This document shows, one piece after another, positions 19,883 to 31,014 of a stretch of DNA of 64,000 nucleotides. The DNA is from Proteus terrae (lineage in GTDB: Bacteria; Pseudomonadota; Gammaproteobacteria; Enterobacterales; Enterobacteriaceae): the NCBI RefSeq assembly GCF_003144325.1, contig NZ_PENS01000017.1, forward strand, positions 24,692 through 88,691, in the 5' to 3' direction. The stretch's first letter is position 1, and each line of letters starts with the position of its first letter. Made by a program: the position numbers and the translations under genes. The notes below the pieces were generated by a model, which saw only the letters and a list, made by a program, of their open reading frames with translations, had not been told where the DNA came from and did no database searches.

Positions 19883-19944
19883 ATATTCTTTATCATACTT
19901 AAACCACACAATGGCTTCGTTGGTTTTATAACATTAAGTAAGTG

Positions 19945-20292
19945 TTATAAATAAGAATATGCCGTTGGAAATGGCTCAGCAATAGCGACACCAGCATTTT
20001 TTAAGCAACATAAAGCAGCACATTCATCGTCACTATGAAGGAAAAGGCAAGGAGCGCCATCCCATTCAATCACAACGCTCTCAATATGAAGATTACTCAG
20101 ATACTGACGCAAATTCTGTATTGCTTCACCCAGTGTCATACCATCATGACTTAACAACTTTAAGCCAATCAGCGTATTTTGCTTTCCAGCATCATTTTCA
20201 GGCAGTATTTCTACTCTTGTGCCCGTAAAGCCTGCTAGCCACCGATAACTCAGCGGCAGCTTATGAACTACCGAAAGTTGTACATTATCCAC
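19945..20292 (-). CDS. yejG: YejG family protein
   Basis: 115 residues, matching E. coli YejG (114) in VQLSVVHKLPLSYRWLAGF, LKLLSHDGMT, APCLFLHSDDECAALCCLKN and GVAIAEPF. It is a small cytoplasmic protein with no known biochemical role. The E. coli neighbours pdeN and yejABEF, which lie between mepS and yejG there, are missing here. Confidence 0.88.
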   Translation of the reverse strand: MDNVQLSVVHKLPLSYRWLAGFTGTRVEILPENDAGKQNTLIGLKLLSHDGMTLGEAIQNLRQYLSNLHIESVVIEWDGAPCLFLHSDDECAALCCLKNAGVAIAEPFPTAYSYL

Positions 20293-20774
20293 AAATCAAT
20301 CCTGTTTCATCAACACGTTAATTTAATACATCATCAATACGAGTTTGAACTGACTTGCTCACACGCATATTAGAACTTTGTTAACTATAGAATACAATTG
20401 TTACAATTATTTTACAAGAAAGCGAAGAGACGTATCAAACCATTCATTTAGTTTAGTATTTACAGGTATTCATACCTGTGATGCTTAATCTCTTCAATTA
20501 TTCTTTCATTTATTTAACATTTTATCAACCATATAAAATAATTGTATAAAATATTACGCATTCAAGTAAAACAATCCATCAATTTTTATCACGATACTTC
20601 ATATCAACAAAACAATAATAGATGATTATTAAAATAAATTTTACTCAATTTAACAAAATAACAACATCAAGTATTGATTCAAATCAAAAAATCACACTAA
20701 TTTGAAACGATTCATGAAATACAGCAGAGGAAAATGTGGTGTTTTTAGAGGAAACAGAGGCAGAAAAAGAGGAG
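20293..20774. other. Gene-free region between yejG and bcr
   Basis: About 480 AT-rich bases. It contains a short perfect hairpin ACAGGTA-TTCA-TACCTGT at 20,462-20,479 that looks like an operator or a small RNA element, but no ORF. Confidence 0.4.
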
Positions 20775-20805
20775 CACGCTATAAATTTCTGTTATTTATA
20801 GCGTG
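20775..20805 (-). terminator. Hairpin after bcr
   Basis: Arms CACGCTATAAAT / ATTTATAGCGTG with a 7-base loop, 7 bases past the bcr stop; the following minus-strand sequence is ctcctcttttt, a weak T tract. Confidence 0.6.
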
Positions 20806-20811
20806 ATATTC

Positions 20812-21996
20812 TTATTTATAACGACGTGCAAGTAAGATGAAACCCATAGCAAACAATACACAAAATGCCATAGAGCTTACCATTGGCCATTCTGATTTTG
20901 CTGGTAACATAGCAATAGCTGTTCCTACTAAAGCACCTACACCAAAACGAACTGTTCCAGCAAGAGAAGAAACCGTCCCCGCCATATGAGGATAGTCATC
21001 AAGAATAACAGCCATCGCATTCGATGTTATCATCGCAATCCCACCCACATACATTGCTACACCCACAACAAGGAAATAGAAATGTAAATTAAGAGCGACC
21101 ACCAGCAATAAAAAGATCCCCATAACACATTGAATCGTTAAGCCTAGGCGCAACATCTTCAATGCACCAAATCGGCGAACATATCGCCCATTGATGCTTG
21201 TCATTACAATTAAGAAGATGATATTAAAGCCAAAATATAATCCAAACTGATCAAATGGAATGCCATGTAATTCGATATAGACAAAAGGGCCAGCACTAAG
21301 GAATGAAAACATGCCAGCAAAAGAAAATCCTGAAGCCAAAATATAACAAAGGACACGACGTGTTCTAAACAGACTAATAAATTGGCTAAATGTCACTCTT
21401 AAGCTAAAGCGTTGACGACGCTCTTTTGGCAAGGTTTCTGGAATATAAAAAGCAATTAATGCAGATGCAATCACAGCAGCTATCGCAATACTCCAAAAAA
21501 TAGCATGCCATGAAAACCAGTTCATCACCCAAGCACCTAATAGTGGCGCTAATAAAGGTGCGATGGTCATAACAAGTGCAACAAAAGACATACTTCTAGA
21601 GAAATCATCTCTAGAGAACATGTCTCTCATCAATGCGTTAATCACAACACTTGCCGCAGCTGCTGCAAAACCATGTAAAAAACGCATACCAATTAGCATA
21701 TCTATTGATTCAGATAATGCACATGCACTAGAGGCAAAAGCAAAAACAATCACGCCGCCCAAAATGACAGGCTTACGTCCCAAACTATCAGCCATAGGAC
21801 CATAGACTAATTGCCCAATAGCAAAACCAAAAATATAGATACTTAATGTCATTTGCACTTTGCCACTGGGCACACCAAAATCTTGCGCGATAGTGGGTAA
21901 ACTTGGCAAATACATATCTATAGCCAATGGCATAAGCATGGAAATAAGTCCCAGTATTAAAATGAGACTAAGGTACGACGAACGTTGCTGTTGCAC
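20812..21996 (-). CDS. bcr: Bcr/CflA family multidrug efflux transporter
   Basis: 394-residue major facilitator transporter with 12 helices (DHA1 group). Family motifs: [20 protein letters not shown] near the N-terminus, [19 protein letters not shown] (motif A) and [21 protein letters not shown]. It follows E. coli Bcr (396) over its length and exports bicyclomycin and related drugs with protons. It is placed before rsuA as in E. coli, 37 bases apart on the same strand. Confidence 0.92.
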   Translation of the reverse strand: MQQQRSSYLSLILILGLISMLMPLAIDMYLPSLPTIAQDFGVPSGKVQMTLSIYIFGFAIGQLVYGPMADSLGRKPVILGGVIVFAFASSACALSESIDMLIGMRFLHGFAAAAASVVINALMRDMFSRDDFSRSMSFVALVMTIAPLLAPLLGAWVMNWFSWHAIFWSIAIAAVIASALIAFYIPETLPKERRQRFSLRVTFSQFISLFRTRRVLCYILASGFSFAGMFSFLSAGPFVYIELHGIPFDQFGLYFGFNIIFLIVMTSINGRYVRRFGALKMLRLGLTIQCVMGIFLLLVVALNLHFYFLVVGVAMYVGGIAMITSNAMAVILDDYPHMAGTVSSLAGTVRFGVGALVGTAIAMLPAKSEWPMVSSMAFCVLFAMGFILLARRYK

Positions 21997-22033
21997 GCAG
22001 ATAAACTCCCAAAAACGACAGGATAAATAATAA

Positions 22034-22738
22034 TTATTGAGGTAGGTGAATGCTGTTGATCTCTTCTTCTGTTAATGGACGATATTCGCCCTCAGCTAAA
22101 GTCTCATCTAATGAGATATCCCCAATACGCTCACGATGTAAAGCACTTACATGATTACCCACTGCTGCAAACATACGTTTTACTTGGTGGTATTTACCTT
22201 CACTAATAGTAAGTTTGACTTCTGTTGGTGTAATAATTTCTAACGTGGCTGGTTTTGTTAGATCTTTTTCACCGTTAAGTTGAACACCTTTTTGGAATTG
22301 TTCAGCGACACCTTCTGCAATTGGCTCTTCTAGCGTAACCAAATAAGTTTTCTCACAGTGATGTTTTGGCGCTGTAATACGGTGTGACCATTGACCATTA
22401 TCTGTTAATAAAACAAGCCCGGTTGTATCAATATCTAAACGCCCAGCTGCATGTAACTTATGAGCCAACGGTTCATCAATAAAATAAAGAATAGTTGGAT
22501 TAACAGGATCGTCTGTTGAACACACATAGCCGATTGGCTTATTCAACATAAAGTAACGAGGCCCTAAAATTTGAGTTAAGACATTACCGTCGTAAGCTAC
22601 TTCTTGCTCTGGCGCAATTTTGGTTGAACCGCTTTTCACCATTTCGCCATCAATTGTTACAAGCCCTGCTCTTAATTCACGAAGGATCAAGCTACGGCTA
22701 ATACCCAATTGCTGGGACAAAAATTTATCTAATCGCAT
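22034..22738 (-). CDS. rsuA: 16S rRNA pseudouridine(516) synthase RsuA
   Basis: 234 residues: an S4 RNA-binding domain ([20 protein letters not shown]) and a pseudouridine synthase domain with the catalytic Asp in [14 protein letters not shown]. It isomerises U516 of 16S rRNA. The start at 22,738 matches the E. coli protein (231) and discards a 10-residue extension. Confidence 0.93.
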   Translation of the reverse strand: MRLDKFLSQQLGISRSLILRELRAGLVTIDGEMVKSGSTKIAPEQEVAYDGNVLTQILGPRYFMLNKPIGYVCSTDDPVNPTILYFIDEPLAHKLHAAGRLDIDTTGLVLLTDNGQWSHRITAPKHHCEKTYLVTLEEPIAEGVAEQFQKGVQLNGEKDLTKPATLEIITPTEVKLTISEGKYHQVKRMFAAVGNHVSALHRERIGDISLDETLAEGEYRPLTEEEINSIHLPQ

Positions 22739-22920
22739 GAATTTCTCTGAAAAATGGAAGAATACCATCTGATATGATGGTATCTATTAAAAATGAATAT
22801 TAACAATAAAACAACTAATTAATTTATAAATAAACTATCACGCCCTTTACTCCTCCCTTATTCGCGCTACTTATAAAAAAATGTTACGCTGACGCCCCGT
22901 TTGATTTCTTATGTAGAGTT

Positions 22921-24684
22921 ATGGCTTTTACACTCAGACCTTATCAACTTGACGCTGTTAACGCGACAATCTCTTATTTTCGCCAACACAATACACCTGC
23001 GGTGATTGTATTACCTACTGGCGCAGGAAAAAGTTTAGTGATTGCTGAACTAGCTAAAAGAGCGCGCGGACGTGTCTTGGTTTTAGCACACGTAAAAGAA
23101 TTAGTAGAGCAGAACCATAGCAAATATGAGGCTTATGGTCTATCTGCGGATATTTTTGCTGCGGGCTTACAACAAAAAGAGAGTAGCGGAAAAGTAGTTT
23201 TCGGCAGTGTTCAATCTGTTGCCCGTAATTTATCGCAATTTAGTGATACTTTTTCTCTTCTTATTATTGATGAATGCCATCGCATTAGTTTGTCTGAAGA
23301 TAGCCAATATCAGCAAGTCATTAAACAATTACAATCCATTAATCCACAATTACGGATCTTAGGATTAACTGCAACACCTTATCGTTTACCTACAGGCTGG
23401 ATTTATCAATATCATTATCACGGTATGATCAGAGGTGATGAAGATTGCTTTTTTCGTGATTGCATTTATGAATTGCCTTTACGCTATATGATAAACAATC
23501 ATTTTTTAGTTCCGCCAACTCGCCTAGATATGCCTATTTTGCAATATGACTTTAGCCAAGTAAGAACAAGTCAAAATGGGATATTTAATGAAGAAGATCT
23601 AAACCGAGAAATAAAGAGACAAAAACGCATCACACCTCATATTGTTGCTCAAATTATTGAATATGCACAAAGTTGCCGAGGTGTAATGATATTTGCGGCA
23701 ACGGTTGAACATGCAAAAGAGATCCTTTCTCTTTTACCACAAGATGAAGCAGCATTAGTCAGTGCTGATACCCCCTCTTCTGAACGTGACTATCTTATTT
23801 CCCGTTTTAAACAGCAACAATTACGTTATATGGTTAATGTTGCCGTGCTAACAACAGGTTTCGATGCACCTCATGTTGATTTAATCGCTATCTTACGCCC
23901 CACTGAGTCTGTTAGTTTATACCAGCAAATTGTAGGACGAGGATTAAGATTATTTGCAGGAAAAACAGAATGCCTGATTTTAGATTATGCAGGTAACCCT
24001 CACGATCTCTATCTACCCGAAGTCGGTACTAAAAAACCCAATCCGAATAGTAAGCCGGTACAAGTTTTCTGTCCTATTTGCCAATTTGCCAACACATTTT
24101 GGGGCATTGTAGATGCTGATGGCGATATCATTGAACATTATGGTCGCCGTTGCCAAGGTTGGGAACTCAATGAACAAGGGCAAAAACAACAGTGTGAATT
24201 TCGTTTTCGCTTTAAATTGTGCCCTCATTGCAATGAGGAAAATGATATTGCAGCACGTCGCTGTGTTCATTGTGATGAGATCTTAGTTGATCCTGATGAT
24301 ATGCTCAAAGCAGCATTAAAACTCAAAGGAGCATTAGTCTTACGTTGTGGTGGAATGCAATTTAAATCGGGAAATGATGTTAAAGGTGAATGGTTAGAAA
24401 TTAATTATTACGATGAAGAAGGCACCTCCGTCTCTGAACGTTTTCGACTAACAACCCCCGCTCAACGAAAAGTATTTGAATTAAAATTTTTACGTGAACA
24501 TCAACGCGCACCAGGCGTTCCTTTTGTTTGGCATAATGCCAACGATATTATTAAGCAATTTGATTTGTTGCGTCACCCTGACTTTATTGTGGCTCATAAA
24601 GGTAAAAAAGAGAGCTTCTGGAAGATAAGAAATAAGATTTTTGACTATACTGGCCGCTATCGAAAAGCAGACACCTTGTATTAA
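22921..24684 (+). CDS. radD: RadD (YejH) DNA repair helicase-like ATPase
   Basis: 587 residues, as E. coli RadD (586). Superfamily 2 helicase core with Walker A PTGAGKS (32-38), DECH box ([10 protein letters not shown], about 115-124), motif [13 protein letters not shown], and a Cys-rich zinc region in the C-terminal half ([23 protein letters not shown]). RadD assists RecA-mediated recombination and survival after radiation or double-strand breaks. It is divergent from rsuA, as in E. coli. Confidence 0.93.
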   Translation: MAFTLRPYQLDAVNATISYFRQHNTPAVIVLPTGAGKSLVIAELAKRARGRVLVLAHVKELVEQNHSKYEAYGLSADIFAAGLQQKESSGKVVFGSVQSVARNLSQFSDTFSLLIIDECHRISLSEDSQYQQVIKQLQSINPQLRILGLTATPYRLPTGWIYQYHYHGMIRGDEDCFFRDCIYELPLRYMINNHFLVPPTRLDMPILQYDFSQVRTSQNGIFNEEDLNREIKRQKRITPHIVAQIIEYAQSCRGVMIFAATVEHAKEILSLLPQDEAALVSADTPSSERDYLISRFKQQQLRYMVNVAVLTTGFDAPHVDLIAILRPTESVSLYQQIVGRGLRLFAGKTECLILDYAGNPHDLYLPEVGTKKPNPNSKPVQVFCPICQFANTFWGIVDADGDIIEHYGRRCQGWELNEQGQKQQCEFRFRFKLCPHCNEENDIAARRCVHCDEILVDPDDMLKAALKLKGALVLRCGGMQFKSGNDVKGEWLEINYYDEEGTSVSERFRLTTPAQRKVFELKFLREHQRAPGVPFVWHNANDIIKQFDLLRHPDFIVAHKGKKESFWKIRNKIFDYTGRYRKADTLY

Positions 24685-24828
24685 TCTGGATTTATATTTG
24701 CTGTTAGAGGACTTTTTCGTTAAAATGCGCCCCGCTTTATCTATTTTTAGATAAACCAAATCTCGAGCTTGTTGCTGGGTCGCCTGTAACAAGTATGTAT
24801 TTTCTTTCTTTTTCATAAGAGAAAAAAG

Positions 24829-25113
24829 ATGTTAACTATTAATGCAACTGTACGTAAAGAGCAGGGTAAGGGTGCGAGCCGCCGCCTGCGTGTGGCTAAC
24901 CGTTTTCCTGCTATCGTTTATGGCGGAAATGAAGAGCCAATCGCTATCGATTTAGATCACAACGAAGTTATCAACCAAGAACACAAATCAGAATTCTATT
25001 CAGATTTCGTAAACCTGGTTATCGATGGCAAAGAAACTAAAGTTAAAGTTAAAGCAGTGCAACGTCACGAGTATAAGCCAAAAATTACTCATATCGACTT
25101 CCTGCGCGCTTAA
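24829..25113 (+). CDS. rplY: 50S ribosomal protein L25
   Basis: 94 residues, the short gamma-proteobacterial L25: [32 protein letters not shown] and the C-terminal [12 protein letters not shown]. It binds 5S rRNA. aagag precedes the start. About 140 bases of leader with a TTTATCTA/TAGATAAA hairpin near 24,736 could take part in autogenous control, which I could not verify. Confidence 0.96.
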   Translation: MLTINATVRKEQGKGASRRLRVANRFPAIVYGGNEEPIAIDLDHNEVINQEHKSEFYSDFVNLVIDGKETKVKVKAVQRHEYKPKITHIDFLRA

Positions 25114-25154
25114 TAAGCCACCCTTCGAGCTTTATTTTTCGGGACGCCGAGCAT

Positions 25155-25185
25155 ATAACGCCACTTAATGTGGCGTTATTTGTTT
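25155..25185 (+). terminator. Terminator between rplY and yejK
   Basis: Arms ATAACGCCAC / GTGGCGTTAT with a 5-base loop (ttaat) followed by ttgttt; between convergent genes. Confidence 0.8.
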
Positions 25186-25196
25186 CTACTACTTAA

Positions 25197-26201
25197 TTAT
25201 TTTTCTGATGCTCTGCGTTGTAGCTGATCACGTAAATTAGGTGGTGTTCCTTTAATGGTGAGCGTATCTGTTGCTGGATCCCAGAATATTCTCTCCCCTA
25301 ATAATTTCGCATCAAAATTCACAGTTAATCCACCACCACTTCCTGAATACTTCATCAGTTGACGTAATGTACTGCGATCTGCTGGAAATGTTTCAGCTAA
25401 TTCATAGCCTTTTTCTTCAGTAAATTGAGCGAAGTTTTGGTCGCCTAGAGACGGTAATTCTTCAGCAAGCTCCGTTAAGGCAATTTCTTCGCCAGATTGT
25501 AATTGCTCATTACAGTAGCTATATACTTGCTCACGACAAGTTTGACGCTCTTGTTTGCCCATTTCTGAAGCTTCGCAGAAATCATCAACTGCTTGTAATA
25601 AGCCTTTATTCTGAACTTTGGCGTTTAAACCTTCTTGCGCACCTAAAAAGTCCATAAAGAAATCAGAGACTTTACGTCCAACTCGACCTTTTAAAAACGT
25701 TAAATAACGTAAAGAGTCGGGAGCGGTTTCCCACTCAGTTAAATCGATACGAGCAATAATATCTGCATGAGGAATATCTAAATAACGTGTTGATGACACA
25801 TCTAGACTGTCGTTTACCCACATACTGTTACAACTACTCAGTACAGCAATTAAAAGGTAATCCACCGCTAAATAGCGATAATGACAAAATAGAACGGTAC
25901 CACCTTCTGCAAAAGGGTATTTTGCTAATTCATCTTTTAGTCTCACCGTTGCTGCTCGTGAAAAACCTAAAAAGTTCTCTTCACCTTTACGTTGTAAACG
26001 CAGCGCTTCTGCTAATTCACTTTCTTCATTAAACAGACCATAAGCTTTACTTTTTGCACTGTATACACGATGTAACTCTTCAATCATTTCCTGAACAACA
26101 GGTTCAATTTCTAAGAGTGAATCACGTAGCACAACTTCTAATGTCTGCTCATCTCGCTTAATAAGTTGATGCAAAACTAATTGGTTAATATCTAGACTCA
26201 T
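25197..26201 (-). CDS. yejK: Nucleoid-associated protein YejK (NdpA)
   Basis: 334 residues, as E. coli YejK (335). Shared blocks: [43 protein letters not shown] (read in parts), [20 protein letters not shown] and [20 protein letters not shown]. It binds DNA as part of the nucleoid. It is divergent from yejL, with about 155 bases between them. Confidence 0.92.
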   Translation of the reverse strand: MSLDINQLVLHQLIKRDEQTLEVVLRDSLLEIEPVVQEMIEELHRVYSAKSKAYGLFNEESELAEALRLQRKGEENFLGFSRAATVRLKDELAKYPFAEGGTVLFCHYRYLAVDYLLIAVLSSCNSMWVNDSLDVSSTRYLDIPHADIIARIDLTEWETAPDSLRYLTFLKGRVGRKVSDFFMDFLGAQEGLNAKVQNKGLLQAVDDFCEASEMGKQERQTCREQVYSYCNEQLQSGEEIALTELAEELPSLGDQNFAQFTEEKGYELAETFPADRSTLRQLMKYSGSGGGLTVNFDAKLLGERIFWDPATDTLTIKGTPPNLRDQLQRRASEK

Positions 26202-26356
26202 GGTCGTCCTCTTCTATTGCGTCTCTTTCTCGTGCGCGTATTCAAACACTCCCTACTTTCAGTATCAAGGGAAAATTAATTAATTTAATAGCGGAAAAAG
26301 CCCTAGTAATACGGTAATATATAGCGTTTTATTCATTTAGTAGGAATTCAGATTTT

Positions 26357-26584
26357 ATGCCACAAAAATCCCGTTATAGTGATGAACAAGTTGAGCAATT
26401 ACTTGCAGAACTTGTCAGCGTTCTTGAAAAACATCATACTCCTACAGATCTTTCTTTGATGGTGTTGGGGAACATGGTGACAAACTTAATTAATACAAGT
26501 ATTGCCCCTGCTCAACGAATGCTGATTGCTGACTCTTTTGTTCACGCATTGCGTGCTTCAATTGATGAAGGCAATATTCACTAA
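26357..26584 (+). CDS. yejL: YejL family protein (DUF1414)
   Basis: 75 residues, the same length as E. coli YejL and nearly identical ([40 protein letters not shown]). A small helical cytoplasmic protein of unknown role, 26 bases before yejM and very probably in one transcript with it. Confidence 0.92.
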   Translation: MPQKSRYSDEQVEQLLAELVSVLEKHHTPTDLSLMVLGNMVTNLINTSIAPAQRMLIADSFVHALRASIDEGNIH

Positions 26585-26610
26585 TAAACATAGAAAAATT
26601 ATTTATAGAC

Positions 26611-28347
26611 ATGGTAACGAGACCTCAGTCCTATCGTGAAAAAGTATCCCAAATGATCAGTTGGGGTCACTGGTTTGCGCTATTTAATATTATTCTAAGC
26701 TTACTGCTTGGAAGCCGTTACCTGTTTATTTCTGATTGGCCTGCAACTTTTGCTGGTCGTTTTTACGCTATTGTGAGTTGGATGGGACATTTTAGTTTTA
26801 TTGTCTTTGCTATCTATATACTCATCCTTTTCCCTCTCACCTTTGTCGCTGTTTCTCAACGGCTACTTAGAGTTATTTCCTGTGCCCTTGCCAGTGCAGG
26901 ATTAACTATCCTTATTTTTGATATCGCCGTTTACCAGCAATTTCAACTCCATTTGACTCAACTTGTTTGGGATCTCGTGATTAACCCAGATGAAGGTGAA
27001 ATGGCGCGCGAATGGCAACTTATTTTCATTGGCATCCCCATCATTTTTCTGATTGAAATGCTTTTTGCAACATGGAGTTGGCAAAAATTACGCAGTTTAA
27101 ACCGCCAACGCTGGGGTAAACCATTAGCAGGTGTCTTTATTACTTGCTTTATAGTATCCCACTCTATGTCAATTTGGGCTGACGCTAACTTTTATCGCCC
27201 AATCACCATGCAACGTGCTAATTTGCCGTTATCCTATCCAATGACAGCGCGTAAATTCCTTGAGCGCCACGGTTTTATTAATCAATCAGAATATGAGCAA
27301 CGTGTTATCAGTGAAGGTAATCCAGCAGCACAAGGTATCACCTATCCTCTTGCTCCGTTAATCTATGCCAAGGATACCTATTCTTATAACTTGCTGGTGG
27401 TGGTGGTTGATGGTTTAGGGACTGAAGAAGTGCCTGAATTGCCAAGCTTGCAACAATTTGCACAAAATAACCTTTATTTTTCGCGTCATTATTCATCAGG
27501 TATTAATAATGATACTGCATTATTTGGGCTATTTTATGGTATTTCACCTTCTTATTTAGACAGTGTATTAAGTAGCAGAAAGAACTCTGCACTTTTCGAT
27601 GCGTTAAGTTATCGAAACTATCAATTAGCCATGTTTTCAACGAATGGTTTCCAAACACCACTGTTTAAACAAGCTGTGCTATCAGATTTCTCCCTCCCAA
27701 CGTCACGCAGTGGTAATAATAATGCCACTATTGATAGTTGGAGTAATTGGTTAGTCAAAAACAACCAAACAACACCTTGGTTCTCCTTCTTACAAATTAA
27801 TGGTCATACCAATAATGCGTCTCAACGTGCCACATTAAATGATCAATTAGAGACAATATTTAAGACATTACAAGAAACCAAAGTGCTAGATAATACTGTT
27901 GTGGTTGTCACTTCTAACTATCATCAAGACAATAATAAGAAGCAAATTAATCAATGGCTGTCAGATAAGACCACCTTTAATTTAAGCCAGTCACAGGTGC
28001 CATTAATGATACACTGGCCAAATATGACGCCGCAGGTTATTGATCGAATGACAAGCCATCAAGATGTTATGACAACCTTGATGCAGCATGTTTTACATGT
28101 CATTAGTCCAGCAGACAACTATTCACAAGGTGAAGATTTATTTGCAAGCACTCGTAATCATCCATGGATTTTCACAGGTGATGAAGAGGCATTCGTAGTC
28201 TTTTTACAAGATAATACTTTGTTGATAGATAAGCATGGTCGATACGCTTTATTTGATAAATCAGGACAAGAGATCAGTTCTGCAAAACCTGATTTAAAAT
28301 TATTACTGCAAGTTCTGGCTGAACAGAAGCGTTTTATTGAACGCTAA
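26611..28347 (+). CDS. yejM: YejM/PbgA (LapC) inner-membrane regulator of LPS synthesis
   Basis: 578 residues (E. coli 586): five N-terminal helices (about 20-190), a linker with QRANLPLSYPMTARKFLERH, and a periplasmic sulfatase-like domain (from about 255, LLVVVVDGLG). It senses periplasmic LPS and sets LpxC stability through LapB. The domain's catalytic residues are absent in the family, which acts as a sensor. It lies directly before tRNA-Pro, as in E. coli. Confidence 0.93.
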   Translation: MVTRPQSYREKVSQMISWGHWFALFNIILSLLLGSRYLFISDWPATFAGRFYAIVSWMGHFSFIVFAIYILILFPLTFVAVSQRLLRVISCALASAGLTILIFDIAVYQQFQLHLTQLVWDLVINPDEGEMAREWQLIFIGIPIIFLIEMLFATWSWQKLRSLNRQRWGKPLAGVFITCFIVSHSMSIWADANFYRPITMQRANLPLSYPMTARKFLERHGFINQSEYEQRVISEGNPAAQGITYPLAPLIYAKDTYSYNLLVVVVDGLGTEEVPELPSLQQFAQNNLYFSRHYSSGINNDTALFGLFYGISPSYLDSVLSSRKNSALFDALSYRNYQLAMFSTNGFQTPLFKQAVLSDFSLPTSRSGNNNATIDSWSNWLVKNNQTTPWFSFLQINGHTNNASQRATLNDQLETIFKTLQETKVLDNTVVVVTSNYHQDNNKKQINQWLSDKTTFNLSQSQVPLMIHWPNMTPQVIDRMTSHQDVMTTLMQHVLHVISPADNYSQGEDLFASTRNHPWIFTGDEEAFVVFLQDNTLLIDKHGRYALFDKSGQEISSAKPDLKLLLQVLAEQKRFIER

Positions 28348-28433
28348 CGCTATTAAGTGACGCACAAAATTACGTCACTTAATCAGCTAAGGGTTGCTTT
28401 AGCACTCAAAAACAGTAATATACAGGGCACAAA

Positions 28434-28510
28434 CGGCATGTAGCGCAGCCTGGTAGCGCACCGTCATGGGGTGTCGGGGGTCGTAGGTTCAAATCCTATC
28501 ATGCCGACCA
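28434..28510 (+). tRNA. proL: tRNA-Pro (anticodon GGG)
   Basis: 77 bases including the encoded CCA. Acceptor arms CGGCATG / CATGCCG pair, the anticodon loop reads TGGGG with GGG as anticodon, and the T loop is GTTCAAATC. It is nearly identical to E. coli proL and sits in the same place after yejM. The 3' flank has sequence typical of an old integration site. Confidence 0.96.
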
Positions 28511-28522
28511 AAATTCTTTAGA

Positions 28523-28553
28523 AAAACCAACCACTTACGGTTGGTTTTTTTTA
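28523..28553 (+). terminator. Terminator after tRNA-Pro
   Basis: Arms AAAAACCAACC / GGTTGGTTTTT with a 5-base loop and eight T. Confidence 0.88.
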
Positions 28554-28569
28554 TGTCTGAAATTTACGA

Positions 28570-28601
28570 GGGGTAAAACTGGGGTAAAACTCTGGTAAAA
28601 C
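28570..28601 (+). repeat. Short tandem repeat downstream of tRNA-Pro
   Basis: Two adjacent copies of GGGGTAAAACT followed by a partial third (CTGGTAAAAC). Repeats of this kind often mark the junction left by integrases at tRNA genes. No matching second junction was found in the window. Confidence 0.5.
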
Positions 28602-28681
28602 CCCCATCAGATTTACCCTAGTTAAAGCTCAATTCTCGCCCTGTTTCTATACTAGAAATTTGTTTAAATCATTAGCTAAGT

Positions 28682-29243
28682 TTATAAAACAAATAAAGAA
28701 AATACTATCAATAGAAATATGACAGCTAGTAGAAGCCAAATAAGAATGGATGGCCCACCTTTCTCAATTAATTTAGACTTAGCAGAAATAGCTTTAACCT
28801 TATCATTATGTTCCGAAGAGTTGGCATTCATAATGTAAGTTGCATAAGCATCAAACATCTCCCCAGTAATTGGAAACATTTCATCTTCATTTTCTATTAC
28901 CATTAAATCAAATGGAACAGATGATGCCCTAAAGAACATAATGTCAAAGCCAGTGAGCTTACGAAACGTGGTTAATTCATTATTCTTAAATTTTTTATGT
29001 CCTCAGGAGGAAATTCTGAATCAGGATCTGCTATATAGGCATTGAGAAATGGTCTATTCTCACCTTCAGTCTCATAAATTGATAACTTAATTTTTGATGT
29101 TATGGATTCATTTGCTTCGACTTCTACCCAAAATGCCGTTTCATTATACACTTCAAATAACTTTAAAGCGTTTCCTGAATCAGCATTGTTATCAATGTCA
29201 TTTTCTATTTTTTGGAAAACTTGGTACAACTCACTTTTTCCAT
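28682..29243 (-). pseudogene. Unknown tail-anchored protein, split by A-tract frameshifts
   Basis: Two ORFs (28,972-29,229 and 28,682-28,939) appear to be one gene. The best start is ATG at 29,243 with aagga 7 bases upstream; it reads MEKVSCTKFSKK and hits a stop at a run of six A, where one more A would continue to IENDIDNNADSG. The first ORF ends after EDIKNLRIMN at another run of six A; one more A would give EDIKKFKNNELTTFRKLTG and join the second ORF. The complete product (about 185 residues) has an acidic globular domain of unknown family and one C-terminal membrane helix. Decay, phase variation or homopolymer miscalls are all possible. Confidence 0.55.
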
Positions 29244-29565
29244 TACAAATCCTTTTATTTTCTACAATTATCTATTTAGAGTGTATTTTAGTAATTACGC
29301 ACAACATAAGTTAAATATAGAGAATTTATAAAATTTTCTTTTATTTCTGCTCTTTTAATTACAGTCTTTATCCATTCTTCGGCTATATACCGATTATTAT
29401 TTACCCACTATTTAAAAATAGAGATCTAATTTTATTAAAAAATCAACGGTTACACTGTTTATAAAAGAGTCTTTCCCATATTGTGGTAGATAGTACATAA
29501 TTAATTTGTTTTCAAACACTATACATCCCTTATGGTTTCTCTATTTTAATGAGATGGAATTCCTT
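29244..29565. other. Gene-free AT-rich gap
   Basis: About 320 bases containing promoters for the divergent genes on either side; no supported ORF, RNA gene or clear repeat seen. Confidence 0.4.
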
Positions 29566-30086
29566 ATGAGCGTACCACAAACAAAAGTTGAATTACTCTT
29601 GGCTATTGATAAAAATTTCAATAAATTAATTAGTTACCTTAATATAATCCCAGCAGAAATCACTTCAGAACACTCAATGGATGGGCACGCCAAAGGAACA
29701 GAGATGAGTGTTCGTGATCTTGTTTCGTATTTGCTCGGGTGGAATGCTCTTGTTGTAAAATGGATCACATCGGATGCCAAAGGTCTACCTATCGATTTTC
29801 CAGATACGGGTTATAAGTGGAATCAACTTGGTCTTCTCGCTCAAAAATTTTACTCAGATTACAGAGAGCTAAATTATGACTCGCTAGTAACTGAGAACTT
29901 CAGACTGTAAAAAATAAAATTGTGAAGCTTATTAATGAACGAACAGATGATATTTTGTATGGTAAACCATGGTACAAAAAATGGACAATGGGTCGGATGA
30001 TATCATTTAATACATCTTCCCCTTATGCTAACGCTAATGGAAGATTAAGAAAGTGGGCAAAAAATAATAATATCAATTTAAAGTAA
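29566..30086 (+). pseudogene. ClbS/DfsB family four-helix protein, frameshifted
   Basis: The start MSVPQTKVELLLAIDKNF, then GHAKGTEMSVRDLVSYLLGW and FPDTGYKWNQLGLLAQKFYSDYRE, are typical of the ClbS/DfsB (DUF1706) family of about 170 residues. Translation stops after ENFRL at 29,910. One missing base near 29,905 explains it: the next frame continues VKNKIVKLINERTDD, YGKPWYKKWTMGRMISFN and TSSPYANANGRLRKW to a stop at 30,086. Family members include the colibactin self-resistance protein ClbS; most have unknown roles. Probably inactive. Confidence 0.8.
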
Positions 30087-30211
30087 GTATCAGCCTCAAA
30101 TTACACTCAGTATTTGAAAACAGAGTAGTGTCGATATCCAATGGAACCGAGCTACTTGTACAATTACTCGGTTATCAAACTCTAATGCCTAATTGATATC
30201 TGGTTGTTTTT

Positions 30212-30808
30212 ATGATGGATAGGAATATGAATGACAAACAAGAAAAGAAGAAGTTGTTAACATTTATATCCCCAGTATTATCTTTGGTGATATCGCTCTA
30301 TCTCAGTATATCTACATTTGGCTATGATGATATTATTTGGTTAGCAACTTCTTCTGCTATTTTTTTTATCAGTATTATCGTATTGATATCTTCTTTAGAG
30401 ATTTTTATAAAAGTTATTTATTTTAAGCAACTGTCATTTTTATATACTAATAAATTTGTTATTTTAATCTTTAATTTAATGAGTTTTATAGCAACCGCTA
30501 TCGTGCTAACAATAATATTCCACGAAGAAGAAATACCTTCTAATTTTTTTAACAGCCTAGAATTCGTTGCTTTACTTATTGCCTATTTTACTTTTCTCTT
30601 AGTATCTATTTTAGTTTCTTACGTATATTGCATGATTAATAGTAATAAAAAATTCTTTTTACTTTCTCTGTTCTTATTATTGATAATGTTGATATTTAAA
30701 AAAAACGATATTAATTTTTTAATATTTAGTTCACTTATTTTCTTTATTATATTCTTGGGGGCAGTAACTATTATTATGATTAGAAAGGCTTTTTCTAATT
30801 ATAATTAA
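30212..30808 (+). CDS. Six-helix membrane protein of unknown function
   Basis: 198 residues with about six hydrophobic segments (roughly 15-35, 42-65, 80-102, 112-135, 145-158, 165-190), a charged N-terminus (NDKQEKKKL) and no recognised family. The very AT-rich codon use and the neighbours suggest accessory DNA. The start may instead be ATG 30,230; neither has a strong Shine-Dalgarno. Confidence 0.5.
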   Translation: MMDRNMNDKQEKKKLLTFISPVLSLVISLYLSISTFGYDDIIWLATSSAIFFISIIVLISSLEIFIKVIYFKQLSFLYTNKFVILIFNLMSFIATAIVLTIIFHEEEIPSNFFNSLEFVALLIAYFTFLLVSILVSYVYCMINSNKKFFLLSLFLLLIMLIFKKNDINFLIFSSLIFFIIFLGAVTIIMIRKAFSNYN

Positions 30809-31014
30809 GTCGTTTTTTAACAAGCTAATTTATATACTCACCGATTTTTACATTCTCAGAGGCTTACTCAAAAAGAATGTAAGTACATTTAAAATGACTA
30901 ATATCAGATAAAAATCAATAAAGACATATATGAAAGAAGCTATGGTAATAGCTTAACTCATATAGTTAGAAACTGTTTAAAAATTGAGTAAACTATATTA
31001 ATAAAATTATTAAT

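Noticed and set aside
30212..30808. Possible holin or toxin identity for the six-helix membrane protein
   Set aside because: Six helices and 198 residues do not fit known small toxins or holins and no partner gene is present; left as unknown.
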